A DNA stretch of 40,046 nucleotides from Candidatus Methanophagales archaeon. GTDB taxonomy: Archaea; Halobacteriota; Syntropharchaeia; Alkanophagales; Methanospirareceae. Below, piece after piece: positions 25,599 through 33,261 of this stretch. Made by a program: the position numbers and the translations under genes. The notes beneath the pieces were generated by a model. That model saw only the letters and a program-made list of their open reading frames with translations. It was not told the origin of the DNA and ran no database searches. Positions within the stretch are counted from its first letter, which is position 1. Each line of letters opens with the position of its first letter. The stretch covers positions 1 to 40,046 of the forward strand of contig JANJFQ010000006.1 of assembly GCA_025435355.1 (NCBI GenBank), written 5' to 3'.

Positions 25599-26108
25599 TC
25601 ATTGTATAACTCTCGCTTTTTTTAGAATATCCTTTATCCAAGCCTCCGTGGGCTGAGGTTTCAAAGAAGCTACAACATGTATAAGTTCATTTTTATCTCT
25701 AACATCGAAATTATCTCGAATAAACAAAGAGGTTGTGATTATTGATAGTTCTATAGCACTAAACTCCCCATATTTATCAACAAGTTCATCTATCACTCTT
25801 TTCTCACCCTCGTTTAGATACTGTTCCCAAGAAGTGTCTTTTGATTTTATGAAATATCCTTTACTTGGTGCCCAATCTATTTCCACTGCACCTATATTCT
25901 CGGTGAAGTCTAATTCTTCCGATACCTGTCCTGAATAAGGTCCGTAGTGATACATGGAATAGTCAAAATCAGCAGTTCCCTCGCGTGCAAGTAGATACAC
26001 CATTTTTTGGATAAAAGTCTTGCCTACCTGTTTTTCTGGATACTTTTCACTTATTGTTTTAACCAAGTGAGATATCATAGCAGGTCCTTTAAATATACTT
26101 TCCCTCAT
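25599..26108 (-). CDS. YwgA/SocA-like (Panacea-type) protein, partner of the HD gene
   Basis: The 169-residue protein has the fold pattern of YwgA and DUF4065/SocA-like proteins: FIQKMVYLLAREG near residue 35 and YHYGPYSGQVSEELDF near 58, followed by a helical C-terminus. Its ATG overlaps the stop of the upstream HD gene (ATGA at 26105-26108). I recall ywfO and ywgA, an HD protein and this family, as neighbours in Bacillus, so the pairing supports the call. Function is unknown; an antitoxin or adaptor role is possible. Confidence 0.6.
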   Translation of the reverse strand: MRESIFKGPAMISHLVKTISEKYPEKQVGKTFIQKMVYLLAREGTADFDYSMYHYGPYSGQVSEELDFTENIGAVEIDWAPSKGYFIKSKDTSWEQYLNEGEKRVIDELVDKYGEFSAIELSIITTSLFIRDNFDVRDKNELIHVVASLKPQPTEAWIKDILKKARVIQ

Positions 26109-27376
26109 TTTTTCACCACCCCAATTATTTTTTCTGCTTCATCCCTGTACTTCAATTTTACATACAATCTAATTTGCCTCAATTCTCCTAAATTTTTAAC
26201 TACTTTAGAGTATTCGGAAAGTGGTCTTGCACTTTTATCCTTTCCTATTATCGCTATTTCTTCGCTTCCCCCTTTATCTTTATTTTGTATATACCAAACG
26301 TTCTTTGCCATGTCTTCCCAAGACCAAATACTTTTTAAATCAAGGCTTTCTTTTATTTTGTTTACTATCTCTTCATCTTCCACCGTTGGAATTTCCCTTG
26401 TTTCATAAACTAACCGCAAATGATTTCTTGTCATAATCGAATTACACCAGAATACCTCATCATTTTTTTTCATCTGATGCCAGATTTCATGGTCGTCCAA
26501 CTCTAAATAACTTTCTATTTCATCTGGAGGAGGCAAAGTTTTAATTGTACTTTTTATCGCCTCTTGAAGCATGTAGTCATACGCTCTGCGTGTTTTATGA
26601 AAATATACCTGAGTAAACATTTGATACCGCGTAATTATTAATGACTCCGCCACATGCCATCCACTTTCTTTTATTCCAAGAGTCACATCGTTAGTCTCTG
26701 GATCTATCCCAAGTGCTATTGTGACAATGAGTCTATCAAGATCATATACACCGTATTTTACCCCGCTATGGAGTGAATCCCTGAGGAGGTAGTCGCCTCT
26801 ATCCGCATCCAATTGACTGGCTATAATAATTTTCCAAAAGACTCTTTCTCGTAATGTTGTTGGATTACCTTCGATTAAATCTGCAACCTCATTAGCAGTT
26901 ATATTGAAGTTTTTATTTATATTATGAGTTTCTATTGCATCTCTTAAAGGGCCTCTAATTAACGCAGTCGTATAATCTTCGTGTTTATATGGTTTTCCAG
27001 TTTTTGAACTTTTCTTCAGTATGCTTTCTGAAGCATGAGAAAAAGGAGCATGCCCAACATCGTGAAGGAGAGCAGCAAATCTGACCACCTGCTTGTCTCT
27101 TTGTAAGCCAGCTTCAGTATAATCCAAGTTATCTTTTAAAATTTGTTTATTGGTATCGTCTCCGATAATTGCATTATACATTTTCGTAGCAAGGTGCATA
27201 ACCCCAAGTGAATGTTCAAACCTTGTATGAACCGCTCCGGGATATACCATATCTGTTAGTGCAAGTTGTCTTATTCTTCTCAATCTCTGGAACACGCGAT
27301 GGTTTATTATTTCTCGTTCCCACTCGTTAAATTTTATGAATCCATATACCGGATCTCTTACCTCATATTCCTTCAT
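26105..27376 (-). CDS. HD-domain phosphohydrolase (YwfO/SAMHD1-like)
   Basis: The ~423-residue protein starts best at the ATG at 27376, preceded by GAAGGTGAGG; an upstream GTG in frame is less likely. It has the HD metal site spread over HTRFEHSLGV, LLHDVGHAPFSH and SQLDADRGDYLLRDS. That layout is shared by dNTP triphosphohydrolases and the YwfO family. It is translationally coupled to the YwgA-like gene. A nucleotide-pool or defence role is inferred only from the family. Confidence 0.88.
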   Translation of the reverse strand: MKEYEVRDPVYGFIKFNEWEREIINHRVFQRLRRIRQLALTDMVYPGAVHTRFEHSLGVMHLATKMYNAIIGDDTNKQILKDNLDYTEAGLQRDKQVVRFAALLHDVGHAPFSHASESILKKSSKTGKPYKHEDYTTALIRGPLRDAIETHNINKNFNITANEVADLIEGNPTTLRERVFWKIIIASQLDADRGDYLLRDSLHSGVKYGVYDLDRLIVTIALGIDPETNDVTLGIKESGWHVAESLIITRYQMFTQVYFHKTRRAYDYMLQEAIKSTIKTLPPPDEIESYLELDDHEIWHQMKKNDEVFWCNSIMTRNHLRLVYETREIPTVEDEEIVNKIKESLDLKSIWSWEDMAKNVWYIQNKDKGGSEEIAIIGKDKSARPLSEYSKVVKNLGELRQIRLYVKLKYRDEAEKIIGVVKK

Positions 27377-27548
27377 AGCCTCACCTTCAAATCCATAAAG
27401 TTGACTTGATGTTGTCACATACTATGATGAGAAACTATTTAAGCTTTTCCATCTATCAGGCTTTGGGACACAATTCATGTATCTCTATTCTTTGAGATTG
27501 TTTGAATGATTTCATCTGCTGATGGAGGACATTAAGATGTTTTTGTCC

Positions 27549-27693
27549 CAAAATCTTCGTTGACAGCCATACAAACTCTTTCTGATATAACAGCACGGCA
27601 AGCCCGACGTTATGGAGCAGCAATTTATAAGTAATTGGCGATGACAAAGAAAAAGGTATGCTCGCAACGACTTTATTAAATTCTGGAAGATAT
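27549..27693 (-). pseudogene. ksgA fragment, with an internal deletion at a microhomology
   Basis: Both strands of evidence agree. At protein level it reads PEFNKVVASIPFSLSSPITY and GLAVLLYQKEF, then jumps to LSTKIL, the very end of KsgA. At nucleotide level it matches 30525-30556 and 30868-~31000 of the intact ksgA, joined at the shared 7-mer CAAACTC. It is therefore a copied piece carrying a ~318-bp deletion. The spacer 27419-27548 before it holds no gene that I recognise; TTTGGGACA and TGTCCCAAA face each other there ~75 bp apart. Confidence 0.8.
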
Positions 27694-27790
27694 AAATTTA
27701 AATAGACTGAAGAAGGGTAAAGGAGAATGAAAAACAGACATGAGTCCGAATTCGGACAGAGTGGCACTGTGATGCCGCAGGAAGAAGCAG

Positions 27791-28135
27791 GTGCTGACGA
27801 GCAGAAGCAGATATTTATTATTGGGGACGAAAAAAGTTGGTGTGGGTCAAATAATGGTCCTGGATGAGGAGGAGATAAGCGCAAAAGAAGATGATATTAA
27901 AATGGAGATGGAACGCTTACGTAAGGAGAAGCAATACGATTTGGTCGCTTTCCTCATCACCAATCCATTAAAAAGGGGTGAAGAGATTTTAGTCAAAGGA
28001 GATAAGAGGATAACCGAAAAGGCTTTCGCAGTCAAAATACAGGACGATAAATGTAGTATTCCTGGAACGTTATCGCGGAAGAAAGATTTTATCCCCGCGA
28101 TAGGATACTTTTGCAACACAATATACGAGTTGTGA
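27791..28135 (+). pseudogene. C-terminal (DHHA2) fragment of a manganese-dependent inorganic pyrophosphatase
   Basis: From ~27827 the frame reads KKVGVGQIMVLDEEEI, then EKQYDLVAFLITNPLKRGEE, and ends PGTLSRKKDFIPAIGYF. This matches the DHHA2 domain of family II pyrophosphatases, where a VGxGQxEV strand and a final LSRKKQVxPxL motif are typical. The DHH domain with the metal site is missing, so the fragment cannot be active alone. It joins the truncated vapC directly at ~28136. Confidence 0.7.
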
Positions 28136-28340
28136 CGGTATGATTCCAACGTAGGAACCTCCTCAGAATAAGATCGCTTACAATCTCCTTTTTCACTTTA
28201 TAAAATCCATAAACAATCTCATGCAGGTTAATTGAAGTAGTTGCAATCTCATGCCCTTCTATTTCTCCGAGGAGCCCCTCTCCCACTGCGGACTTCTTAT
28301 CGAAGATCTCTATCAAGATGTCAGTATCTAAGACAATCAT
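28089..28340 (-). pseudogene. VapC-type PIN toxin, truncated
   Basis: From the ATG at 28340 the product reads MIVLDTDILIEIFD, with the first PIN aspartate, then ATTSINLHEIVYGF with the conserved Glu. After ~60 residues it runs into unrelated sequence belonging to the pyrophosphatase fragment. The C-terminal acidic residues needed for RNase activity are missing. The start overlaps vapB by 20 bp. Confidence 0.72.
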
Positions 28341-28557
28341 CGAAATCTCTCTTTTCATCTCTTTTTCTATATATTTCCTTAAGAATTGCCTCTTTTTCTT
28401 CACCACTTAGCTCAATGTTTTCTCTAATCTTTTTAAGCACTTCGATTCCTTTTCCACCCTCAATCAATCTTTCAATTAAATCGCTAACCGACGCATCCCC
28501 TTTCAGCATGCGAAGTTTCTCATATACCTCATCCTTTATCGTTATCGTTTTTACCAT
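28321..28557 (-). CDS. VapB-type antitoxin (DUF217 family)
   Basis: The 78-residue protein starts at the ATG at 28557 with MVKTITIKDEVYEKLRMLK, followed by ASVSDLIERLI. This is the ribbon-helix-helix-like pattern of archaeal VapB/DUF217 antitoxins. A TTG start six codons upstream is possible but less likely. It precedes and overlaps the truncated vapC, so it may be an orphan antitoxin that survives its dead toxin. Confidence 0.75.
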   Translation of the reverse strand: MVKTITIKDEVYEKLRMLKGDASVSDLIERLIEGGKGIEVLKKIRENIELSGEEKEAILKEIYRKRDEKRDFDDCLRY

Positions 28558-28648
28558 GTTTACGTTTAACTTCAATATGATATTAAAAGTTTCGGTTAAT
28601 GTTAGATAAACCTTCCTATCAGACTAAGGAGAAAAGAGTGTAACAACT

Positions 28649-28740
28649 TCATAACTCCCCTCCAAATGCTTTATGAAGAATTGATTCTTTACGCCTTTCA
28701 ATCTCCTTTTCCGTCTCTTTCTGAAGTTTTTGCAGTGTAG
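28649..28740 (-). pseudogene. C-terminal tail of a type I restriction specificity subunit (HsdS)
   Basis: The minus strand encodes LQKLQKETEKEIERRKESIL followed by HKAFGGEL and a stop at 28651-28649. This is the classic last coiled coil of HsdS, which ends in (S)ILxKAFxGEL. It abuts the insertion-sequence end at ~28741, so the transposon probably interrupted or replaced the rest of the gene. Confidence 0.65.
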
Positions 28741-29720
28741 AGGCTGTCCCCCAATTCATTATCAACAGTGACACTTAAAGTTAACTATTGTGTGAACACG
28801 TAAAAAGTTCCCTAGTTTAGATGCCGAATTAGCTACTAACGTCCGAATCGTATCGATGACCGGCACATTCCTCTCCAATTTACCCCAGATTACCTTCAGA
28901 TTGTGCGCTGTGCATGCCAGATTATGCTCTACCCGAACCTTCTCTATTCCCCGTGTCAGAAACTCACGAAACTTCATATTCTGCTTAATGTTACCGAAAG
29001 GCCATTCAACAGTCTCCTTACGCTTCTTGTACCCCTCTTTACCCGTCTCCGACCGCATCTTAGCTACCATCCTACGGCGTTCGCCCTCGTAACCGTCACT
29101 GGTGATCTTCCTTATTTTGCCTTCACCTGCGCACTCCGATCTGACCGGGGATTCTGCACAGTTCGCACCGTAATAGGCGTACACAGGCTTACCGTTATAC
29201 TCATACTCTCCCTTTCTGCTGATTATCTCGCCATTGGGGCATAGAAACTGGTCTTTATCTTCGTCATAATAGAACGAATCCTTCGAGAATGGACTCATCT
29301 TCGGCTTATTGCCCTTCTGCTCCTGTGCCTGCTTGCTGTCTGTAATATAGGCATCCAACCCCATCTCTTCCAAATATCGCAGGTTAGCACCACTGAAATA
29401 TCCATTATCAAAACTCATTTTCGCACCTTCGGGCAATTCCCCCACGTTTTCCATCGTACTATTCACCTGCGGCTCTAACTGTGCGTGGTCAGTGCAATCT
29501 TGTGTAGCATCATTGGCGACGATTATCCCCGAATCGTGATCTGCGGTGATTTGCGGGTTGTATGACAATTCGATTCGCTCCTTCTTGTTCTTCATAAATC
29601 TTGCTTCAGGGTCAGTTATACTTACAGCGCTCTGTCCACTCTCATTTAGCTCCTCTTCAGCCTTATCGAGCTTTTCCATGATCCGCTCCTTCTGGCAATT
29701 CATATCATTCTTTTCATGCA
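28739..29720 (-). mobile_element. 5'-truncated IS1182-type insertion sequence with its right end
   Basis: The segment encodes the C-terminal ~60% of an IS1182-type transposase. AGAGGCTGTCCC at 28739-28750 is a likely terminal repeat core, since GGACAGCCTC-type ends are usual in this group. No matching left end is present near 29720; the left half is replaced by a nucleotidyltransferase gene. The piece that would complete the protein lies at 36083-36300. Confidence 0.7.
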
Positions 29721-30030
29721 TTGGAATAATGATTGCCTCTTTTAATACCTGTTCCTTTATCCGGGGTTTAATGGAATTTTTTGTTCCAATGTCCGCCTTT
29801 ATACCTATCAAATCCGTGAGAAAATTTTCTAATTCTACAAGGTGAAGCAGGCTTACAGGCTCATTGAATTCTACAAACATATCCACATCACTCTTTTCCT
29901 TCTGCTCTCCTCTCACATAGGAGCCAAAAATACCCAGCTCTCTAACTTTAAACTTCTCTTTCAAAATAGCCTCGTTCTCTTTCAGTGTTTTCTTTAACTC
30001 TTCAAGTCCCTTTTTTCCCTTTTGTTTCAT
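28762..30030 (-). CDS. Chimeric ORF: MNT nucleotidyltransferase fused in frame to a truncated IS1182 transposase
   Basis: From the ATG at 30030 (a TTG at 30060 is also in frame), the first ~105 residues are a complete small nucleotidyltransferase: GIFGSYVRGEQKEKSDVDMF and a C-terminal IKPRIKEQVLKEAI. Where such proteins usually stop, the frame continues through PMHEKNDMNCQKERIMEKLD into transposase: ITDPEARFMKNKK, DNGYFSGANLRYLEE, and VEWPFGNIKQNMKFREFLTRG. The transposase lacks its N-terminal third. Whether the fusion is expressed, or the nucleotidyltransferase still works, cannot be judged from sequence. Confidence 0.8.
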   Translation of the reverse strand: MKQKGKKGLEELKKTLKENEAILKEKFKVRELGIFGSYVRGEQKEKSDVDMFVEFNEPVSLLHLVELENFLTDLIGIKADIGTKNSIKPRIKEQVLKEAIIIPMHEKNDMNCQKERIMEKLDKAEEELNESGQSAVSITDPEARFMKNKKERIELSYNPQITADHDSGIIVANDATQDCTDHAQLEPQVNSTMENVGELPEGAKMSFDNGYFSGANLRYLEEMGLDAYITDSKQAQEQKGNKPKMSPFSKDSFYYDEDKDQFLCPNGEIISRKGEYEYNGKPVYAYYGANCAESPVRSECAGEGKIRKITSDGYEGERRRMVAKMRSETGKEGYKKRKETVEWPFGNIKQNMKFREFLTRGIEKVRVEHNLACTAHNLKVIWGKLERNVPVIDTIRTLVANSASKLGNFLRVHTIVNFKCHC

Positions 30031-30049
30031 TTTGGTCTTGGTTATAGTG

Positions 30050-30121
30050 TTATTTAACAATCCTCTGATTTAAAATACCGATCTTGTTAAAGAGATTTAA
30101 TTGCTTTTTATCAATACTCAT
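30050..30121 (-). CDS. Possible 23-residue peptide upstream of the nucleotidyltransferase
   Basis: ATGAGT at 30121 follows AGGAGG with ~8-nt spacing and encodes MSIDKKQLNLFNKIGILNQR plus three more residues. It overlaps the extended TTG start of the chimeric ORF. No homologue is recognised, and it may be a gene remnant. Confidence 0.3.
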   Translation of the reverse strand: MSIDKKQLNLFNKIGILNQRIVK

Positions 30122-30145
30122 GCATTTTGCCTCCTATTTTATAAT

Positions 30146-30238
30146 TTAGACATTCCTAAACTGATGCTTAAAGAATATCACTAATAGTGCTATAAGGAGT
30201 CTAATATCACTCAATATTGCAACTAACATTTCATCCAT
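30146..30238 (-). CDS. Possible 30-residue hydrophobic membrane peptide
   Basis: The ATG at 30238 sits directly after GGGGGTG and encodes MDEMLVAILSDIRLLIALLV, then IFFKHQFRNV and a stop. It has one clear hydrophobic span with a basic tail, like small type I toxin or accessory membrane peptides. It is followed 24 bp later by another short ORF with AGGAGG. Expression is not shown. Confidence 0.35.
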   Translation of the reverse strand: MDEMLVAILSDIRLLIALLVIFFKHQFRNV

Positions 30239-30432
30239 CACCCCCATATTCTTCAACCCCTACTTTTTATTTGCTATTACCCCCACCCTCTTACCTGCTG
30301 TGGGTGTAACAAATCCTGTAATTAATTGATGGAGACTTTTTTCTACCAATTATATCTAACGTTAAGTATACATAAGCTTTACCCTAAACATTTTTGCAAG
30401 CAAAAAAGTTTTTTCTGAAAAAGGAGTTGTAT

Positions 30433-30515
30433 ATGAAACAAAAAATTTACATAGGCTGTTCAGGCAGGTAATACGAGCATTGGATAGGTAAATTTTATTC
30501 ATCCAATTTAGAAAA
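30433..30515 (+). pseudogene. N-terminal fragment of a DUF72-family protein
   Basis: After AAGGAG the ATG at 30433 gives MKQKIYIGCSGR, an in-frame stop, then YEHWIGKFY. DUF72 proteins start IYIGTSGWxYxHWxGxFYP, so the match is good apart from the stop. Sequence beyond ~30515 belongs to ksgA. The preceding stretch 30239-30432 is AT-rich with no gene that I can recognise. Confidence 0.5.
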
Positions 30516-30520
30516 TAGTT

Positions 30521-31285
30521 TCATACCAAAATCTTCGTTGACAGCTTTACAAACTCCTCCGGGCTCAACTCCTCCGGCCTCTTCTCCAACTCCTCAAGTG
30601 CCAAGCTCCCCGAAGTTTTAAATATATTCCGCATCTTCTTCCTTCTGTGCTCGAACGCCTCGGTAACGAACTCAAAAAACTTCTTCTTATCCTCTACTAT
30701 TCTTTTTTCCTTCTCCTCCAACCTCACCATCGCAGTTTTAACAGACGGAGAGGGATAAAAAGCATCGCGGTGAACGAACTCAAGAATTTCAATGTCTGCA
30801 AGCGCCTGCGCGATAACCGATAACCGCCCATACAATTTCGATCCTGGTTTCGCAACCATTTTCTCTGCAAACTCTTTCTGATATAACAGCACGGCAAGCC
30901 CGAAGTCCGCGAGCAGCAATTTATACGTGATTGGCGATGACAGAGAAAAAGGTATGCTCGCAACGACTTTATCGAATTCCGGAAGGTCTATTTTCATAAT
31001 GTCGTCTTCTATCACCTCTGTTCTACTTTCTTTATCCCCATATTGTGCTCTTAATATCTCACAAAGTTCTTTGTCCTTTTCCACGGCATAAACTTTCTTC
31101 GCTTTCCTTGCCAATTTCTCCGTGACGCTTCCCACTCCCGCTCCTATCTCCAGCACCGCATCACCACTTCCTACACCTGCATATTCCACCATTCTCGCTG
31201 ACACGCCGTCATCAATCAAAAAATACTGCCCGAGACTTCTCGTAGCTCTTATGCCTCGCTCCATAAGGATTTTTTTTACTTCCAT
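30521..31285 (-). CDS. ksgA: rRNA adenine dimethyltransferase (KsgA/Dim1)
   Basis: The ~254-residue SAM-dependent enzyme dimethylates two adjacent adenines near the 3' end of 16S rRNA. It shows VLEIGAGVGSVTEKLA (SAM motif I), YAVEKDKEL (motif II) and a C-terminal FEHRRKKMRNIFK helix. Two motifs deviate: GQYFLID instead of GQNFLID and SIPF instead of NLPY. The ATG at 31285 is preferred to the TTG two codons upstream. A rearranged copy of part of this gene is at 27549. Confidence 0.9.
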   Translation of the reverse strand: MEVKKILMERGIRATRSLGQYFLIDDGVSARMVEYAGVGSGDAVLEIGAGVGSVTEKLARKAKKVYAVEKDKELCEILRAQYGDKESRTEVIEDDIMKIDLPEFDKVVASIPFSLSSPITYKLLLADFGLAVLLYQKEFAEKMVAKPGSKLYGRLSVIAQALADIEILEFVHRDAFYPSPSVKTAMVRLEEKEKRIVEDKKKFFEFVTEAFEHRRKKMRNIFKTSGSLALEELEKRPEELSPEEFVKLSTKILV

Positions 31286-31300
31286 TTGCAACCAACTCTT

Positions 31301-31597
31301 TTAAATAGTTATACCGGGTCTCCACACCAACTCCCTTTCTCTCGTTCTTAAACCGCTATAATCGCCTTCTACACACCTCTTCACAAGCATCATCTCATAA
31401 TTCTCAATCAAAATGTAAGCCGTATCAGACCTTATCTCGAACTCTGAAAAATACGAATTCTTTAGATGCTTTTCGACTGTTGTTCGTCCGGCATTAACCG
31501 CTTCATTCAACCTTTCTCCTATCCAGTTTTTTGCTCCACTCATTCCAATTGCTTTTTCAAACGTTAACTCCGACTCTTCGGTTAATCTTAACTTCAT
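31301..31597 (-). CDS. Unrecognised 98-residue protein upstream of ksgA
   Basis: I do not recognise the family. The product starts MKLRLTEESELTFEKAIG and has a basic central part and a C-terminus ending ELVWRPGITI. It lies ~15 bp upstream of ksgA on the same strand and probably shares its transcript. In many archaea the gene before ksgA is DUF655, but no similarity to it is evident. Confidence 0.55.
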   Translation of the reverse strand: MKLRLTEESELTFEKAIGMSGAKNWIGERLNEAVNAGRTTVEKHLKNSYFSEFEIRSDTAYILIENYEMMLVKRCVEGDYSGLRTRERELVWRPGITI

Positions 31598-31637
31598 GAC
31601 TTGTTTTTTAATGTTATTTTGTATCTATTTCTAATTA

Positions 31638-31655
31638 TAACCACAAGATTACACA
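31638..31655 (-). repeat. Dispersed 18-bp motif, copy 3 (inverted)
   Basis: On the minus strand this reads TGTGTAATCTTGTGGTTA, identical to copy 1 at 23104, and is preceded by CTCGTGTAAATC. It lies in the 248-bp intergenic region between the 98-residue ORF and the HD gene, which holds no other feature that I can support. Confidence 0.55.
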
Positions 31656-31845
31656 GATTTACACGAGAAACCTTTTCTTAGAAAGTAAAAGTATTGTGTG
31701 AATCTATATCTTGAAATATTTTTTCAAATAGTTGTTAATAAAATTACAAACTTTAGTTAAAAAAACTCAATTTATCAGAAGCTTTTTATCTACCATTTGT
31801 TATATCAATGTCAATAAGAGCTGTGCAAATACATGGTAAGATAAA

Positions 31846-33261
31846 ATGGTAGTAATTTTTGATTCTTCAGAAAGCGATATTCTTCGCGATCCCGTTCACA
31901 ATTATATCATTGTAAATAAAAAAGAAAAGAAACTCATTGATACAGAACCAGTTCAGAGATTAAGGTATCTAAAACAAACCCCTTCAGCATCATTTGTTTA
32001 TCCAGGAGCGAATCATACACGATTTGAACATTCACTTGGAGTGTGTCACCTTGTCGGCAAAATTGCTAACTCCCTTGAAAATAGCAGCAGTATTCCTAAT
32101 TTGCACTGGAAAGAGGATGTCCAGAAAGCTAGGATAGCAGCTCTTCTCCATGATGTAGGACACGGTCCCTTCTCACATACGTTTGAAAGTTTTTTGAAAA
32201 TGCTTAATATCGAACTAAACCATCAAAAAATGACTCAATTGATAATAGAAAAATGCCTAGCTAAAGAAATCAAACAAATTTTTGGTCTCCAGGACGAAGA
32301 TGTCCAAGATATTTCAAAAATGGCTGTTGGTGAAATAATGGCTGTTGGTGATGGTGGGCCGGGATTGTATTTGGCTCCAATGGTTGGCAGTCAAATAGAT
32401 GCTGATAAGATGGATTTTTTGCAAAGAGATGCGTTACATACTGGCACTACCGAGTATGGGTCAATAGATGTAGAGAGATTGGTACTAAATTTAAGACTTA
32501 TAGAGGATGATAAAGGTGTTAAGAAAATTGGAATATTAGATAGAGCAGCGTTTGCAATAGAATCATTATTCCTATCAAGATATCATATGTATAGAGCTGT
32601 TTATTACCATAGAACCGCTAGAAGTTTTGATTTGATGCTTTGTGATGCAATGATAAAAGCAATCGAAGGAATTCCGGGGTTAAAACGGTTCACTGAGGGG
32701 GCATCAAAAATTAAAAAATTAATAGAAAATGAATCCGATGAGCTTGAAAACTTTCTATCTGATTATCTGCTTATGGATGACTATAGTATGATGTCTGAGC
32801 TAAATAAGCTCGCAAAAAAAGATGAGAAACTCAAAATAATGAATAAAATCAGGAATCGCGAACATTATCGCCACGCTTATGATACAATTTTTTTCCTTGA
32901 TTCTCCCCTCTTGGCAGAATTGTTAGGGGATCCTGTTAAAAAAGCTGAGAAAGAGGAAAAAATAAAAAGCACTGCTAAAGTGAGTAATATGGTTCGTATT
33001 GATATTCCGTACGAGATCGTGATGCTGGATCATTCACAAATAACTATCATTAATGATGAGGAGGGTCAAATGACATTAGACCGATATCTGTCTGGATTGG
33101 GGGAAGAAAAAATGAGGATTTTAAGTCATCTGAGCAAGTTTGGCAAGCGCTTCCTCATCGTTAATGTATTCACCGATACTGGGGATAAGGAGGTAAGAAG
33201 AAAAATAAAGGACGCATCAATAGAGCATTTGTGGGATAGTAGAACGAATCTTCATATTTAG
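31846..33261 (+). CDS. HD-domain phosphohydrolase (SAMHD1-like), second copy
   Basis: The 471-residue protein has HTRFEHSLGVCHL (~residue 55), ALLHDVGHGPFSH (~100) and SQIDADKMDFLQRDALHTG (~180), the metal and nucleotide-site pattern of dNTPase-like HD proteins. It is clearly related to the HD protein at 26105 but longer and divergent, with no YwgA-like partner. Its 3' end overlaps the convergent winged-helix gene by 45 bp. Confidence 0.88.
   Translation: MVVIFDSSESDILRDPVHNYIIVNKKEKKLIDTEPVQRLRYLKQTPSASFVYPGANHTRFEHSLGVCHLVGKIANSLENSSSIPNLHWKEDVQKARIAALLHDVGHGPFSHTFESFLKMLNIELNHQKMTQLIIEKCLAKEIKQIFGLQDEDVQDISKMAVGEIMAVGDGGPGLYLAPMVGSQIDADKMDFLQRDALHTGTTEYGSIDVERLVLNLRLIEDDKGVKKIGILDRAAFAIESLFLSRYHMYRAVYYHRTARSFDLMLCDAMIKAIEGIPGLKRFTEGASKIKKLIENESDELENFLSDYLLMDDYSMMSELNKLAKKDEKLKIMNKIRNREHYRHAYDTIFFLDSPLLAELLGDPVKKAEKEEKIKSTAKVSNMVRIDIPYEIVMLDHSQITIINDEEGQMTLDRYLSGLGEEKMRILSHLSKFGKRFLIVNVFTDTGDKEVRRKIKDASIEHLWDSRTNLHI

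Noticed and set aside
27463-27549. TTTGGGACA/TGTCCCAAA inverted pair ~75 bp apart as an insertion-sequence remnant
   Set aside because: The repeat is short, no transposase fragment could be confirmed between the arms, and chance pairing is plausible.
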